From: Bacillota bacterium
GTDB lineage: Bacteria; Bacillota_I; Bacilli_A; RF39; UBA660
Reading direction: 5' to 3'
DNA length: 64,000 bases
Assembly (NCBI GenBank): GCA_015059335.1
Contig: SVAP01000003.1
Span: forward strand, 33,930-97,929
Shown piece by piece: positions 10,749 through 20,051 of this stretch. Under the pieces are notes generated by a model, which saw nothing but the letters and a program-made list of their open reading frames with translations, was not told the DNA's origin and did not search any database. The translations under genes and the position numbers were made by a program. The first letter of the stretch is position 1. Every line of letters begins with the position of its first letter.

Positions 10749-11514
10749 TAAAAGTAAATTAGTATTTGCTAGTTTTAAAAATATTGATTTGGAAGTAGAA
10801 AATTATGTTGTATACGATATAGATAAAACTATAAATATTGGTAAGGTAATTCAAATACAAAAAAATAGTAAAAAAGAATATGAGGCAGAAATAGTTAGAA
10901 TTGCTTCAAAGAAAGATATTGAAAATAATTTAAAAAATATTGAAGAAGCAAATTATGCATTAAAAAAATGTGAAAAATTAATAAAAAAATATGAGTTAGA
11001 TATGAAATTAATTGACGCAGTATATACATTAGACAAAAAACAATTAGTTTTTCAATTTACATCAGAAAACAGAGTAGACTTTAGAGAATTAGCAAAAGAA
11101 TTAGCAAGTATTTATAAAACAAGAATAGAATTACGCCAAATTGGGGTACGTGACAAAGCTAAATGTGTAGGTGGAATTGGTATTTGTGGTAAAGAATTAT
11201 GTTGTTCACAATATTTACATGAGATGGATACTGTATCTATTAATATGGCTAAAAATCAAAAGTTAGCATTAACTCCTAGTAAGATTAATGGGGCTTGTGG
11301 TAGATTATTATGTTGTCTCAAATATGAAGACAAACAATATTCTATGTTGAAAAAAGGGTTACCTCTTGTTGGTAATGAAGTTGAAACTGAATTTGGTAAG
11401 GGTATTGTTGAATCTGTTGATATATGTAATAGAAAATATAAAGTTAGTGTTCCTTCACATGGAATTATAGAATTAAAATTGGAATTGGAATCAAAAAATG
11501 AAAGTAATACATAA
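10720..11514 (+). CDS. ricT: PSP1-domain regulator RicT (YaaT family)
   Basis: Member of the Y-complex (RicA-RicF-RicT) which, in B. subtilis, binds Fe-S clusters, promotes RNase Y-dependent mRNA maturation and influences Spo0A phosphorylation. The PSP1 core is clear: 'FRELAKELASIYKTRIELRQIGVRDKAK' (read in parts) then Cys-rich 'CVGGIGICGKELCC' and 'CGRLLCCLKYE'. I prefer the ATG at 10720, with GGAG 9 nt upstream, giving 264 residues; an in-frame ATG at 10705 is possible. It overlaps holB and trmN6, suggesting coupled translation. Neighbours match B. subtilis holB-yaaT order. Confidence 0.9.
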   Translation: MDVAIIKLSNKSKLVFASFKNIDLEVENYVVYDIDKTINIGKVIQIQKNSKKEYEAEIVRIASKKDIENNLKNIEEANYALKKCEKLIKKYELDMKLIDAVYTLDKKQLVFQFTSENRVDFRELAKELASIYKTRIELRQIGVRDKAKCVGGIGICGKELCCSQYLHEMDTVSINMAKNQKLALTPSKINGACGRLLCCLKYEDKQYSMLKKGLPLVGNEVETEFGKGIVESVDICNRKYKVSVPSHGIIELKLELESKNESNT

Positions 11515-12217
11515 TTTATTAGAATATAATAATTTACAAATAGTTCAAGATACTGATTATTTTAACTTTTCGTTAGATTCGGTATTGTTACCAAATTTTG
11601 TAACATTAAATAAAAATATTTCTAACATTTTAGATTTATGTACTGGTAATGCACCTATTCCAATGATATTATCAACAAAGACTGATGCTAAAATATATGG
11701 AATAGAACTACAGAAAGAAATATATGATTTAGCAAGAGAATCAATTGAAATAAATAAATTAACTGATTGTATTACACTAGTAAATAAAAATATCAACGAT
11801 ATTGTAAATGACTTTGAAACAGAGACATTTGATGTAATAACTTGTAATCCACCATATTTTGAAAATCATGGATTAAATAGGAAAAATGATAATGAAATAA
11901 AATCCGTTGCGCGTCATGAAATACATATGCAATTAGAAGATATATTTAAAATATCAAAAAAACTATTGAAAAATAGCGGAGTGGTTGCGATTGTTCATAG
12001 ACCTGAAAGATTAGTAGAAATTATTGAAACAATGAAAAAATATAATATAGAACCTAAAAGATTACAATTTATATATCCAAATGAATCAAAAGAATCAAAT
12101 ATGATTTTAATCGAAGGTAAAAAGAATGGTAATAAAGGTTTAAAAATATTAAAACCACTGTTTGTTCATGAAGATAATGGAAATTATAGAAAAGAAATCT
12201 TAGATATGTTTAAGTAG
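11498..12217 (+). CDS. trmN6: tRNA1(Val) (adenine37-N6)-methyltransferase-type enzyme
   Basis: Class I SAM-dependent methyltransferase. Motif I is 'ILDLCTGNAPIPMIL', the acidic motif II is 'IYGIELQ', and the N6-adenine catalytic motif is 'NPPY' in 'DVITCNPPYFENH'. The 239 residues match YabB/YfiC proteins. It overlaps ricT by 17 nt and lies 8 nt before rsmI, as yabB does in B. subtilis. The small GIY-YIG gene yazA normally between it and rsmI is absent. Family assignment is firm; the exact tRNA target is by orthology. Confidence 0.88.
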   Translation: MKVIHNLLEYNNLQIVQDTDYFNFSLDSVLLPNFVTLNKNISNILDLCTGNAPIPMILSTKTDAKIYGIELQKEIYDLARESIEINKLTDCITLVNKNINDIVNDFETETFDVITCNPPYFENHGLNRKNDNEIKSVARHEIHMQLEDIFKISKKLLKNSGVVAIVHRPERLVEIIETMKKYNIEPKRLQFIYPNESKESNMILIEGKKNGNKGLKILKPLFVHEDNGNYRKEILDMFK

Positions 12218-12225
12218 GTGATGAT

Positions 12226-13071
12226 ATGCAAAGACAAAAAAGTTATGATAATACACCAACACTGTACATATTACCTACACCAATTGGTAATTTAGATGAC
12301 ATAACTTATAGAACTATTAAAGTTTTGAATGAAGTAGACGTTATTTTTTGTGAAGATACTAGAATAACAAGACAACTTTTAAATCATTTAAATATTGAAA
12401 ATAAAAAACTTATTTCAAATCATAAATATAATGAATATGAGGTAAAAGAAAAAATATTAGAATATTTAAATAATAATAGGATTGTTGCATTAGTATCAGA
12501 TCGAGGTACTCCTGGGATAAGTGACCCAGGATTTATTGCGGTAGAATGTGCGATAGAAAATAATTATAATGTGGTATGTTTACCTGGATCAAACGCTCTA
12601 ATTCCAGCACTTGTAATGTCTGGTATAGAAGCTCAACCATTTTTATTTTATGGTTTTTTAAATAGTAAAAGTTCAAAACAAAAAGAAGAATTAGAAAATT
12701 TAAAACATAATGAATCAACAATTATATTTTATGAATCCCCACATAGATTAAAATCGACTTTAGAAAATATATGTAAAGTCTTTGGTGATAGAAAAATTGC
12801 CCTTGTTAGAGAAATAAGTAAATTACATGAAGAAGTGCTTAGAGGAAATATATCTGAAATTATAGAAATAGCAGATACTTTGAAAGGTGAATTTGTAATT
12901 GTTGTAGAAAAATATATTAAAGAAGAGATAGATTATTCTAAAATATCAATCTTAGAACATATAAATCAATACATCAAAGATGGACTTTCTTCAAACGAGG
13001 CAATAAAAAAAGTTGCTAAAGATAGAAATCTTGCTAAAAATGATGTGTATAAAGAGTATCATAAAAGGTGA
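12226..13071 (+). CDS. rsmI: 16S rRNA (cytidine1402-2'-O)-methyltransferase
   Basis: Tetrapyrrole-methylase-fold enzyme that methylates the ribose of C1402 in 16S rRNA at the P site. Seen: 'LYILPTPIGNLDDIT', 'FCEDTRITRQLL', the SAM loop 'LVSDRGTPGISDPG', 'LPGSNALIPALVMSG' and 'FYESPHRL'. 281 residues is normal. The ribosome-binding site TAGGTGATG overlaps the trmN6 end. Its terminal TGA overlaps the upstream extension of pth. Confidence 0.95.
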   Translation: MQRQKSYDNTPTLYILPTPIGNLDDITYRTIKVLNEVDVIFCEDTRITRQLLNHLNIENKKLISNHKYNEYEVKEKILEYLNNNRIVALVSDRGTPGISDPGFIAVECAIENNYNVVCLPGSNALIPALVMSGIEAQPFLFYGFLNSKSSKQKEELENLKHNESTIIFYESPHRLKSTLENICKVFGDRKIALVREISKLHEEVLRGNISEIIEIADTLKGEFVIVVEKYIKEEIDYSKISILEHINQYIKDGLSSNEAIKKVAKDRNLAKNDVYKEYHKR

Positions 13072-13079
13072 TGATAGAA

Positions 13080-13643
13080 ATGAAGTTAGTAATAGGTATT
13101 GGTAATCCCGGTAAAGAATATGAAAATACTAGACACAATATAGGCTTTGATACTATTGATATGTTAGTTAGTAAATTAAATATTCTTAATAGTAAAGAAA
13201 AATTCAATGGTGTTTACTATGAAACATTAATAAATGGTGAAAAAGTAATATTATTAAAACCACAAAGTTATGTTAACCTTAGTGGAATTGTTGTTAGAAA
13301 ATTTATAGATTATTTTAAAATTGATATAAAAGATATATTGGTGATTGTTGATGATTTAGATCAAAAAATAGGTAGTTATAAAATTAAAAGTAATAGTTCT
13401 TCTGGTGGACATAATGGACTTAAAAACATTGAACAAAATATTGGTACCAAAGATTATAAGCGATTAAAAATAGGTATTAATAATGGTAATAAAGACAATG
13501 TTGTTGACTATGTATTAGGTAGATTTAACAAAGAAGAAAGAAATATTATAAATAAAGTTATTGAGATTGGTACTGAAGTAATATTAGACTTTATAAATAC
13601 TGATTTTAATAAATTAATGACAAAATACAACACTAAAAATTGA
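13080..13643 (+). CDS. pth: Peptidyl-tRNA hydrolase
   Basis: Releases tRNA from peptidyl-tRNA that drops off ribosomes. It starts at ATG 13080 to give the canonical 'MKLVIGIGNPGKEYENTRHN', with catalytic His19; 'LLKPQSYVNLSG' and 'VIVDDLDQKIG' (catalytic Asp) follow, and the glycine-rich 'SSSGGHNGLKN' region is intact. 187 residues. The ribosome-binding site AAAGGTGAT lies in the end of rsmI. It precedes mfd as in B. subtilis. Confidence 0.96.
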   Translation: MKLVIGIGNPGKEYENTRHNIGFDTIDMLVSKLNILNSKEKFNGVYYETLINGEKVILLKPQSYVNLSGIVVRKFIDYFKIDIKDILVIVDDLDQKIGSYKIKSNSSSGGHNGLKNIEQNIGTKDYKRLKIGINNGNKDNVVDYVLGRFNKEERNIINKVIEIGTEVILDFINTDFNKLMTKYNTKN

Positions 13644-13665
13644 TATTATATTTGAGGTGATAAGT

Positions 13666-16600
13666 ATGAGTTTATTCGACAACTTAATAGATATTTCGTA
13701 CATATCTGGCAAAATTGCTATTGATGGAATTAATAATGGTATAGAACCCCTATATTTATATAACTTATATAAAAAGACCAATAGGGGTCTTTTTGTCGTT
13801 ACTTCATCCTTGTATGAAGCTAATAAATTATATAACTCATTATATTGTTATACTGATGATGTTTTACTTTTTCCTATGGATGATTTTCTGACAACCAGAA
13901 TTGCGACTATAAGTCCTGAATTAAAAAGTGTAAGACTCTCAACAATAAATGAATTATTAAATAATGGTAAAAAAATAGTAATAACTCACTTAATGGGATT
14001 TCTTAAATTTTTACCTAATAAAGAATCTAGTAAACAAAATATCTTACAAATTCAAAAAGGTAAAAACTATAAAAGGGAAAATTTATTAAATAGTTTAGAT
14101 GAATTAGGATATAATAGAGATACTATTGTTACAAATACTGGTGAATATGCCGTTAGAGGATATATATTAGATTTATTTCCAATAAATGAGCAAAATCCAA
14201 TTCGTGTTGAATTTTTTGATGATGAAATAGAATCTATAAGAAGTTTTAATCCCGAAACTCAGTTATCTATTAAAGAATTAAATAACATTGAAATACGACC
14301 TTTTAATGAAGTTAATATCAATAAAGAACATAGTTCTTTACTTGACTATGTTGAGAATCCTATATTAATTTATTTTGATTATAATAAAATTAAAAATAGT
14401 TATACTAGTTTAGTATCAGAAATATTTGAATATAATGAACGGAATAATTCAAACGAAGAATATATGCATGATTTTGATAAGTTATCAATCAATGATGAAA
14501 TCTTTGTATTTAAAACTGATAATGTGTTAGATGGTATAAAATTGGATGATAAAGTACAACTTTACTCATCTTCTATTCCAATGTTTAATGGAAATATAGA
14601 AAATATTAAAAATTATATTTATGAAGTAATTGATAAAAATAAAACAGTTATTCTTTGTTTTAATACAGAAAAACAATTAAAGAATTTTAATGAATATATT
14701 TTAGAAAATTCCATTATTACTAGTGAAAATAATATTATTGAAAATAAAATAAACTTAATATTGAAACAAGTTATTAATGGTTTTTCTTATAATAATTATG
14801 TGGTATTAGGAACAGATAATCTATTTGGTAATATAACAAATAGAAGTAACATTAAAAGCAATTATAAATATGGTACTAAAATAAAGGATATTAATAAATT
14901 AAATATTGGGGATTATGTAGTACATAATATACATGGTATTGGAGTATATTGTGGAATTGTAACACTTTCTAAAGGTGATATAAAAAAAGATTATTTAAAA
15001 TTAAAATATAAAGGTAACGACGTATTGTATATTCCGGTTGAAAAAATTGATTTAATTAGCAAGTATTCATCTAATGAAGGAGCAATTCCAAAAGTAAATA
15101 AACTAGGTGGTACTGAATGGGAAAAAACTAAATTAAGAGTTAAATCAAAAGTAAAAAATATTGCACAAGATTTGCTAAAATTATATGCAGAAAGAGAAGC
15201 TAAAAAAGGTTTTGCATTTTTACCGGATTCTGAAGAGCAAATACTATTTGAGAATGAATTTTCTTATACACCTACAAGTGATCAGTTATTAGCAATTAAA
15301 CAAATTAAAGAAGATATGCAAAAAGAAATACCAATGGATAGATTATTATGTGGTGATGTTGGATTTGGTAAAACAGAAGTAGCTTTTAGAGCTGCCTTTA
15401 AAGCAATATTAAGTGGTAAACAAGTTGCATATCTTTGTCCAACTACTATTTTATCTAGTCAACATTATAAAAATGCACTTGAAAGATTTAAATCATTTCC
15501 AATAAATATAAGTTTGTTAAACAGATTTGTAACACCTAAAAAAGTAAAAGATACTTTAGAAGGACTTAAAAACGGTACTGTTGATTTCGTTATTGGTACA
15601 CATAGGTTATTGAGTAATGATATAGAATTCAAGGATTTAGGTTTGCTAATTATTGATGAAGAACAACGTTTTGGAGTTACACATAAAGAAAAAATAAAAG
15701 AAATTAAAAATAACGTTGATGTATTAACACTTTCTGCTACTCCAATTCCTAGAACGTTACAAATGTCAATGGTAGGTATAAGAAACTTATCTTTAATTGA
15801 AACAGCACCTGTTGATAGATATCCAGTTCAAACTTATGTGTTACCTGAAAATAAAAGTATAATTAAAGATGTAATATATAAAGAATTAAGTAGAGATGGA
15901 CAAGTATTTTTATTATTTAATAGTGTTGAACAAATTGTAAATAAGTATTATGAAATATCAAAAATGATACCAGATGCTAAAGTTACTTATGCACACGGAC
16001 AGATGAGTAGACAAGAATTAGAAGATAGAATGCAGTCGTTTATTAATCATGAATATGATATTTTAATATGTACTACAATTATTGAAACTGGTATTGATAT
16101 TCCTAATGCAAATACTTTAATTATTTTAGATGCTGATCACTTTGGACTTAGTCAATTATATCAAATAAGGGGTAGAGTTGGTCGCGCTAATAAAATTGGT
16201 TATGCTTATTTAATGTATGATGAAAAAAAAGTATTAAATGATATTGCTTCTAAAAGATTACAAGTTATTAAAGACTTCACAGAATTAGGAAGTGGATTTA
16301 GTATTGCGATGAGGGATTTATCTATAAGAGGTGCTGGTGATATATTAGGTAGTGAACAATCTGGATTTATTGATACAATTGGTATAGAGTTATATATTAA
16401 AATGTTAAATGAAGAAGTTGCTAAAATTAAAGGTATAGAAGTCAAAGAGGATGAAACTGATGAAAAACCTATAATAGAAGTCGATACCCATATTTCTGAT
16501 GAATATGTATCTGAAGAAGCGTTGAAAATTGAAATTCATAAAAAAATTAATGAGATAGATTCTTATAATAAACTTATCTCTGTAAAACAAGAATTAGAAG

Positions 16601-16917
16601 ATAGATTTGGAAAAATAACTGAAACAATGTTAATATACATGTATGAAGAATGGTTGGATAAATTATCAAAACAACTAGGAATACAAAAATTTAATCAAAC
16701 TAAAACGTTTGTAGAATGCGTGTTTAGTGAAGATACTAGTGAAAAAATCGATGGTGAAAAATTATTTTACGAAGCTAATTCTATTTCAAGGATGTTTAGA
16801 TTTTCTTATTCAAACAAAAAAATAAAAGTGATACTAGATACAATAAAACTTGATAAACACTGGATTTATTATATGGTAGACTTATTAAGTGTTTTTGAAA
16901 CATATAAAAAAAGTTAG
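13666..16917 (+). CDS. mfd: Transcription-repair coupling factor Mfd
   Basis: DNA translocase that dislodges stalled RNA polymerase and recruits UvrA. In order: a UvrB-like N-terminal region ('TNTGEYAVRGYILDLFP'), an RNA-polymerase-interacting CarD-like module ('IGDYVVHNIHGIGVYCGI', near residue 420), and an RecG-like helicase with Walker A 'GDVGFGKTEVAFRAAF' (near 564), 'DEEQRFG' and the QIRGRVGR box, then the C-terminal D7 region. 1083 residues, slightly short of the B. subtilis 1177. I chose ATG 13666 after GAGGTG; a GTG at 13657 lies inside that ribosome-binding site. Unusual hairpins occur in the first 130 nt (separate entry). Confidence 0.97.
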   Translation: MSLFDNLIDISYISGKIAIDGINNGIEPLYLYNLYKKTNRGLFVVTSSLYEANKLYNSLYCYTDDVLLFPMDDFLTTRIATISPELKSVRLSTINELLNNGKKIVITHLMGFLKFLPNKESSKQNILQIQKGKNYKRENLLNSLDELGYNRDTIVTNTGEYAVRGYILDLFPINEQNPIRVEFFDDEIESIRSFNPETQLSIKELNNIEIRPFNEVNINKEHSSLLDYVENPILIYFDYNKIKNSYTSLVSEIFEYNERNNSNEEYMHDFDKLSINDEIFVFKTDNVLDGIKLDDKVQLYSSSIPMFNGNIENIKNYIYEVIDKNKTVILCFNTEKQLKNFNEYILENSIITSENNIIENKINLILKQVINGFSYNNYVVLGTDNLFGNITNRSNIKSNYKYGTKIKDINKLNIGDYVVHNIHGIGVYCGIVTLSKGDIKKDYLKLKYKGNDVLYIPVEKIDLISKYSSNEGAIPKVNKLGGTEWEKTKLRVKSKVKNIAQDLLKLYAEREAKKGFAFLPDSEEQILFENEFSYTPTSDQLLAIKQIKEDMQKEIPMDRLLCGDVGFGKTEVAFRAAFKAILSGKQVAYLCPTTILSSQHYKNALERFKSFPINISLLNRFVTPKKVKDTLEGLKNGTVDFVIGTHRLLSNDIEFKDLGLLIIDEEQRFGVTHKEKIKEIKNNVDVLTLSATPIPRTLQMSMVGIRNLSLIETAPVDRYPVQTYVLPENKSIIKDVIYKELSRDGQVFLLFNSVEQIVNKYYEISKMIPDAKVTYAHGQMSRQELEDRMQSFINHEYDILICTTIIETGIDIPNANTLIILDADHFGLSQLYQIRGRVGRANKIGYAYLMYDEKKVLNDIASKRLQVIKDFTELGSGFSIAMRDLSIRGAGDILGSEQSGFIDTIGIELYIKMLNEEVAKIKGIEVKEDETDEKPIIEVDTHISDEYVSEEALKIEIHKKINEIDSYNKLISVKQELEDRFGKITETMLIYMYEEWLDKLSKQLGIQKFNQTKTFVECVFSEDTSEKIDGEKLFYEANSISRMFRFSYSNKKIKVILDTIKLDKHWIYYMVDLLSVFETYKKS
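13746..13794 (+). other. Two mutually exclusive hairpins inside the start of mfd
   Basis: Hairpin A: ACCCCTAT (13746-13753) pairs with ATAGGGGT (13781-13788). Hairpin B: AAAAAGACC (13771-13779), 6-nt loop, GGTCTTTTT (13786-13794), which looks like an intrinsic terminator. They share bases 13781-13788, so only one can form, as in attenuators. This is within coding sequence, so chance cannot be excluded. Confidence 0.35.
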
Positions 16918-16938
16918 AATTCAATTCTAACTTTCTTT
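16906..16938. terminator. Bidirectional terminator between mfd and ppa
   Basis: AAAGTTAGAATT-C-AATTCTAACTTT around 16909-16933 with A-rich and T-rich flanks. It includes the stop codons of both convergent genes. Confidence 0.75.
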
Positions 16939-17427
16939 TGTTATGCTTTTAATATATAAGTCTCTGTTTTCTTGTAATAATTTTAAAGCATCTTCTTTAC
17001 CATGATAATCTTTTGTTTCAACTGTTATTTTTTGTAAAGTTTTGTATGTTGTAAAGAAATCTTTAATTATTTCTAGTGTTGTATCAGGTATATCACTTAA
17101 TTCTTGTATGTGATCATATCTTGGATCTTTGTCAACTACTGCAATGACTTTTTGATCTGCTTCGCCATTATCAATTACATCTAAATACCCAACAATTCTT
17201 GCATCAATTATGCATCCAGGAAATGTTTTTTCTGTAGATAATACTAAAATATCTAAAGGATCACCATCATGTGATAAAGTTTTATCAATATATCCATATT
17301 CTGCTGGATAACTCATTGTAGTATACAAAACTCTATCTAATTTAATTCTATTTCTTTTTTTATCTATCTCGTATTTATTTTTTGTTCCCATAGGAATTTC
17401 TATAATTGCTTCAACAACATTGTTCAT
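16927..17427 (-). CDS. ppa: Inorganic pyrophosphatase (family I)
   Basis: Hydrolyses PPi to phosphate, pulling biosynthetic reactions forward. The family I signature is complete: 'MSYPAEYGYI', then 'DGDPLDILVL' with the metal-binding Asp residues, and 'VDKDPRYDHIQ'. 166 residues, typical of the bacterial single-domain enzyme. It is one of only three protein genes on the minus strand in the window and is convergent with mfd. B. subtilis uses a family II enzyme instead and has no such gene here, so this is a local difference from Bacillus order. Confidence 0.95.
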   Translation of the reverse strand: MNNVVEAIIEIPMGTKNKYEIDKKRNRIKLDRVLYTTMSYPAEYGYIDKTLSHDGDPLDILVLSTEKTFPGCIIDARIVGYLDVIDNGEADQKVIAVVDKDPRYDHIQELSDIPDTTLEIIKDFFTTYKTLQKITVETKDYHGKEDALKLLQENRDLYIKSITKES

Positions 17428-17502
17428 ATTTTCACTTCTTTCTATGTCTAATAACAGTTTATCATAAATAAGGAAAAAAATAAAATATTTGTTTATATAT
17501 TG

Positions 17503-17531
17503 GTATATTTTGCTATTAAAGTAACAAAATA
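17503..17531 (+). promoter_or_regulatory. Possible sigma-G-type promoter of spoVT
   Basis: GTATA (17503-17507), 17-nt spacer, CAAAATA (17525-17531), compared with the forespore consensus GnATR / CATnnTA. spoVT is sigma-G dependent in B. subtilis. One mismatch; tentative in such AT-rich DNA. Confidence 0.3.
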
Positions 17532-17555
17532 ATTTTTAGAAAGAGAGGTAACAAA

Positions 17556-18083
17556 ATGAAGGCAACAGGTGTAATTAGAAGAATAGATGAGTTAGGTCGT
17601 ATTGTTATACCGAAAGAAATTAGAAAAAAATTAAAAATTAGAGATGGTGAATCAATTGAAATTTTTACAGATAATTTAAACCAAATTATATTAAAAAAAT
17701 ATTCTTTTTCAGAAGATTATACAGTAATTATTGAAAGTTATGTAGAATCAATTTATGAAACTTTAAAGAAAGATATATTAATAACAGATAGAGATAAATT
17801 TATATCAGGTATTAGTGAATTAAAAAAAGATTGTGAACAAAAAGATATTAGTGATTTTCTTATTAGAACGCTTGATAGAAGAGAGGTTAAAAGAGATAAA
17901 GGTGAAATCGAATTATGTAATGGAAAAATATATTCGGGTAATTATATAATTTATCCAATAATTTCGTCTTTAGAACCAATTGGTTCAATTATACTTTTAT
18001 CAAAAACAGAGGAAATAACAAAAGAGAATATGGATGTTATTCAAGTGGCAGCTAACTTTTTAGGAAAATATATTGAAAATTAA
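17556..18083 (+). CDS. spoVT: Stage V sporulation protein T
   Basis: Forespore transcription factor of the AbrB family. Residues 1-50 form the swapped-hairpin DNA-binding domain: 'MKATGVIRRIDELGRIVIPK', then 'IRKKLKIRDGESIEIF'. Residues of about 60-175 match the SpoVT GAF-like domain ('YSGNYIIYPIISSLEPIGSI'). The presence of this second domain and the 175-residue length separate SpoVT from AbrB (about 94 residues). The ribosome-binding site is GAGAGGT. It follows mfd (across ppa) as in B. subtilis. Confidence 0.93.
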   Translation: MKATGVIRRIDELGRIVIPKEIRKKLKIRDGESIEIFTDNLNQIILKKYSFSEDYTVIIESYVESIYETLKKDILITDRDKFISGISELKKDCEQKDISDFLIRTLDRREVKRDKGEIELCNGKIYSGNYIIYPIISSLEPIGSIILLSKTEEITKENMDVIQVAANFLGKYIEN

Positions 18084-18101
18084 TTTTAATTTGTGTATAA
18101 T
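18073..18101 (+). promoter_or_regulatory. Promoter of metG T-box transcript
   Basis: TTGAAA (18073-18078), 17-nt spacer, TATAAT (18096-18101). The -35 overlaps the last codons of spoVT. Transcription would begin near 18108. Confidence 0.7.
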
Positions 18102-18107
18102 TAGCAT

Positions 18108-18319
18108 ATATTTTATTTGTGAAGAAGGAAAGAGTATATAATATTTACATTTTTAGAGAGTCTATGTATGGTGAAAATAGACATTGTAAAGTTATAGAAG
18201 ATGGCTCTGGAGCAAATCGTATGTATGCGTTAAATATTTGAGTGTATAATATTAATTATAAATTAAGGTGGTACCGCGATATAGATTCGTCCTTATGTGG
18301 ATGAGTCTATTTTAATTTA
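18108..18319 (+). promoter_or_regulatory. T-box riboswitch controlling metG
   Basis: Seen: the AG element AGAGAG (18155-18160), the stem I apical motif GGTGAAAA (18170-18177), TGCGTTA (18226-18232), and the hallmark T-box sequence AAGGTGGTACCGCG (18265-18278). A terminator hairpin follows: ATAGATTCGTCC (18281-18292) with GGATGAGTCTAT (18299-18310), then TTTTAATTT. Uncharged tRNA(Met) is expected to stabilise the antiterminator and turn on metG. ATG triplets occur where a Met specifier is expected (e.g. 18221), but I cannot fix the specifier loop by eye. Confidence 0.92.
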
Positions 18320-18356
18320 AAATTAATAATATTTATATAAATAGGAGATGGTATAA

Positions 18357-19937
18357 ATGAATAAAGAAAAATATTACATATCAACTGCAATAGCATATAC
18401 TTCTGGAAAACCTCATATTGGTAATACTTATGAGATTGTTTTAGGAGACGCTATAGCAAGATATAAAAGATTGTTAGGATATGATGTATATTTTCAAACT
18501 GGTACTGATGAACATGGAATTAAAATTCAGGAAAAAGCTGAAACAAAAGGAATAACACCACAAGAATTTGTTGATGATGTTGCAACGGAAATAAAAAGAA
18601 TTTGGGATTTAATGGATACGAGTTATGATAAATTTGTTAGAACCACAAATAAAGAACATGAGAAGAAGGTTCAACAAATTTTTAAAAAGCTTTATGATAA
18701 AGGTGATATTTATAAAGGACAATATGAGGGATGGTATTGTGTGCCTTGTGAATCATTTTTTACTGAATCTCAATTAGAAGATGGTAAATGTCCTGATTGT
18801 GGTAGAGAAGTACAAAAGGAAAGTGAAGAAGCATACTTTTTTAAATTAAGTAAATACCAAGACAAATTAATAGAATATATTAATGAACACCCTGAGTTTA
18901 TTCAACCAGAATCAAGAAAAAATGAAATGATTCAAAACTTTTTAAAAGTTGGATTACAAGATTTATGTGTTTCAAGAACATCATTCAGTTGGGGAGTGCC
19001 TGTAGACTTTGATCCTAAACATGTTGTTTACGTATGGATAGACGCGTTAAGTAACTATATTACTTTCTTAGGATATGACATTGATGGAAATCATAGTGAC
19101 AAATTTAATAAATATTGGCCAGCAGATGTTCACCTAATCGGTAAAGATATATTAAGATTTCACACCATATATTGGCCTATTATGTTAATGGCATTAGATA
19201 TTGAATTACCTAAACAAATCTTTGGACATCCATGGTTATTAATGGGTGATGGTAAAATGAGTAAAAGTAAAGGTAATGTAATGTATGCGGATGATTTAGT
19301 AAATCTATTTGGATTAGATGCTGTACGTTATTATTTATTACATGAAATACCTTTCGCAAATGATGGTACTATCACATATGAATTATTAATAGAAAGAATA
19401 AATTCAGATTTGGCAAATGTTTTAGGAAATTTAGTTAATAGAACTATTTCGATGGTTAACAAATATTTTGATGGAGTTGTTCCTGATAATTCTAATAGAG
19501 AAGAAATTGATGATGATTTAATAACAATGGCTATAAACACACCGTTATTGGTAGAAAAAAATATGAACGATTTAAAGGTTTCAGCAGCAATTGATAATAT
19601 ATTTGATTTACTAAGAAGATGTAATAAGTATATTGATGAAACAGAACCATGGATTTTAGCTAAAGATGAAACTAAAAAGGATAGATTAGGCTCAGTTTTA
19701 TATAACTTATTAGAGTCAATTAGAATCTCATCCGTATTATTACAAGCATTTTTACCAGCAACAGCTAAAAACATTTTTGAACAAATCAATACTACAGAAA
19801 CAGACTACTCAACTATAAAAAGCTTTGATGGTATGAAAAAAACAGAAAAGGTTAATGCTCCAACGCCACTATTTATCAGAATAGATAAAGAAGCAAAATT
19901 AAAAGAAATAGAAGCTTATTATTCAAAAAACGACTAA
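18357..19937 (+). CDS. metG: Methionyl-tRNA synthetase
   Basis: Class I synthetase. The HIGH motif appears as 'PHIGN' (about residues 19-23) and KMSKS as 'GKMSKSKGN' (about 300). A zinc knuckle is present in the connective domain ('CVPCESFF' and 'CPDCG'). 526 residues: it lacks the C-terminal EMAP-like tRNA-binding domain found in B. subtilis MetRS, a common natural variant, with no sign of truncation by mutation. Ribosome-binding site GGAGATGG. Expression is under the T-box just upstream. Confidence 0.97.
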   Translation: MNKEKYYISTAIAYTSGKPHIGNTYEIVLGDAIARYKRLLGYDVYFQTGTDEHGIKIQEKAETKGITPQEFVDDVATEIKRIWDLMDTSYDKFVRTTNKEHEKKVQQIFKKLYDKGDIYKGQYEGWYCVPCESFFTESQLEDGKCPDCGREVQKESEEAYFFKLSKYQDKLIEYINEHPEFIQPESRKNEMIQNFLKVGLQDLCVSRTSFSWGVPVDFDPKHVVYVWIDALSNYITFLGYDIDGNHSDKFNKYWPADVHLIGKDILRFHTIYWPIMLMALDIELPKQIFGHPWLLMGDGKMSKSKGNVMYADDLVNLFGLDAVRYYLLHEIPFANDGTITYELLIERINSDLANVLGNLVNRTISMVNKYFDGVVPDNSNREEIDDDLITMAINTPLLVEKNMNDLKVSAAIDNIFDLLRRCNKYIDETEPWILAKDETKKDRLGSVLYNLLESIRISSVLLQAFLPATAKNIFEQINTTETDYSTIKSFDGMKKTEKVNAPTPLFIRIDKEAKLKEIEAYYSKND

Positions 19938-19992
19938 TTTTATGTAAAGTTTAATGTAAAAATATAAGTTTTCGACTTTTTTCTCTGTAATC

Positions 19993-20019
19993 TTACAAAT
20001 ATATATGGTATATTTGTAA
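19993..20019. repeat. 11-bp perfect inverted repeat after metG
   Basis: TTACAAATATA (19993-20003), 5-nt loop TATGG, TATATTTGTAA (20009-20019). No T tract follows, so it is not a standard terminator. It may be an operator for the small ORF downstream or an RNA hairpin. Confidence 0.5.
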
Positions 20020-20051
20020 CGTTGCTTATAATAAAAGGAGAAAAGAGAATC

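Noticed and set aside
18357..19937. metG as a truncated gene lacking its C-terminal tRNA-binding domain
   Set aside because: The end is clean and about 526 residues is a common natural MetRS form; no remnant of the domain follows.
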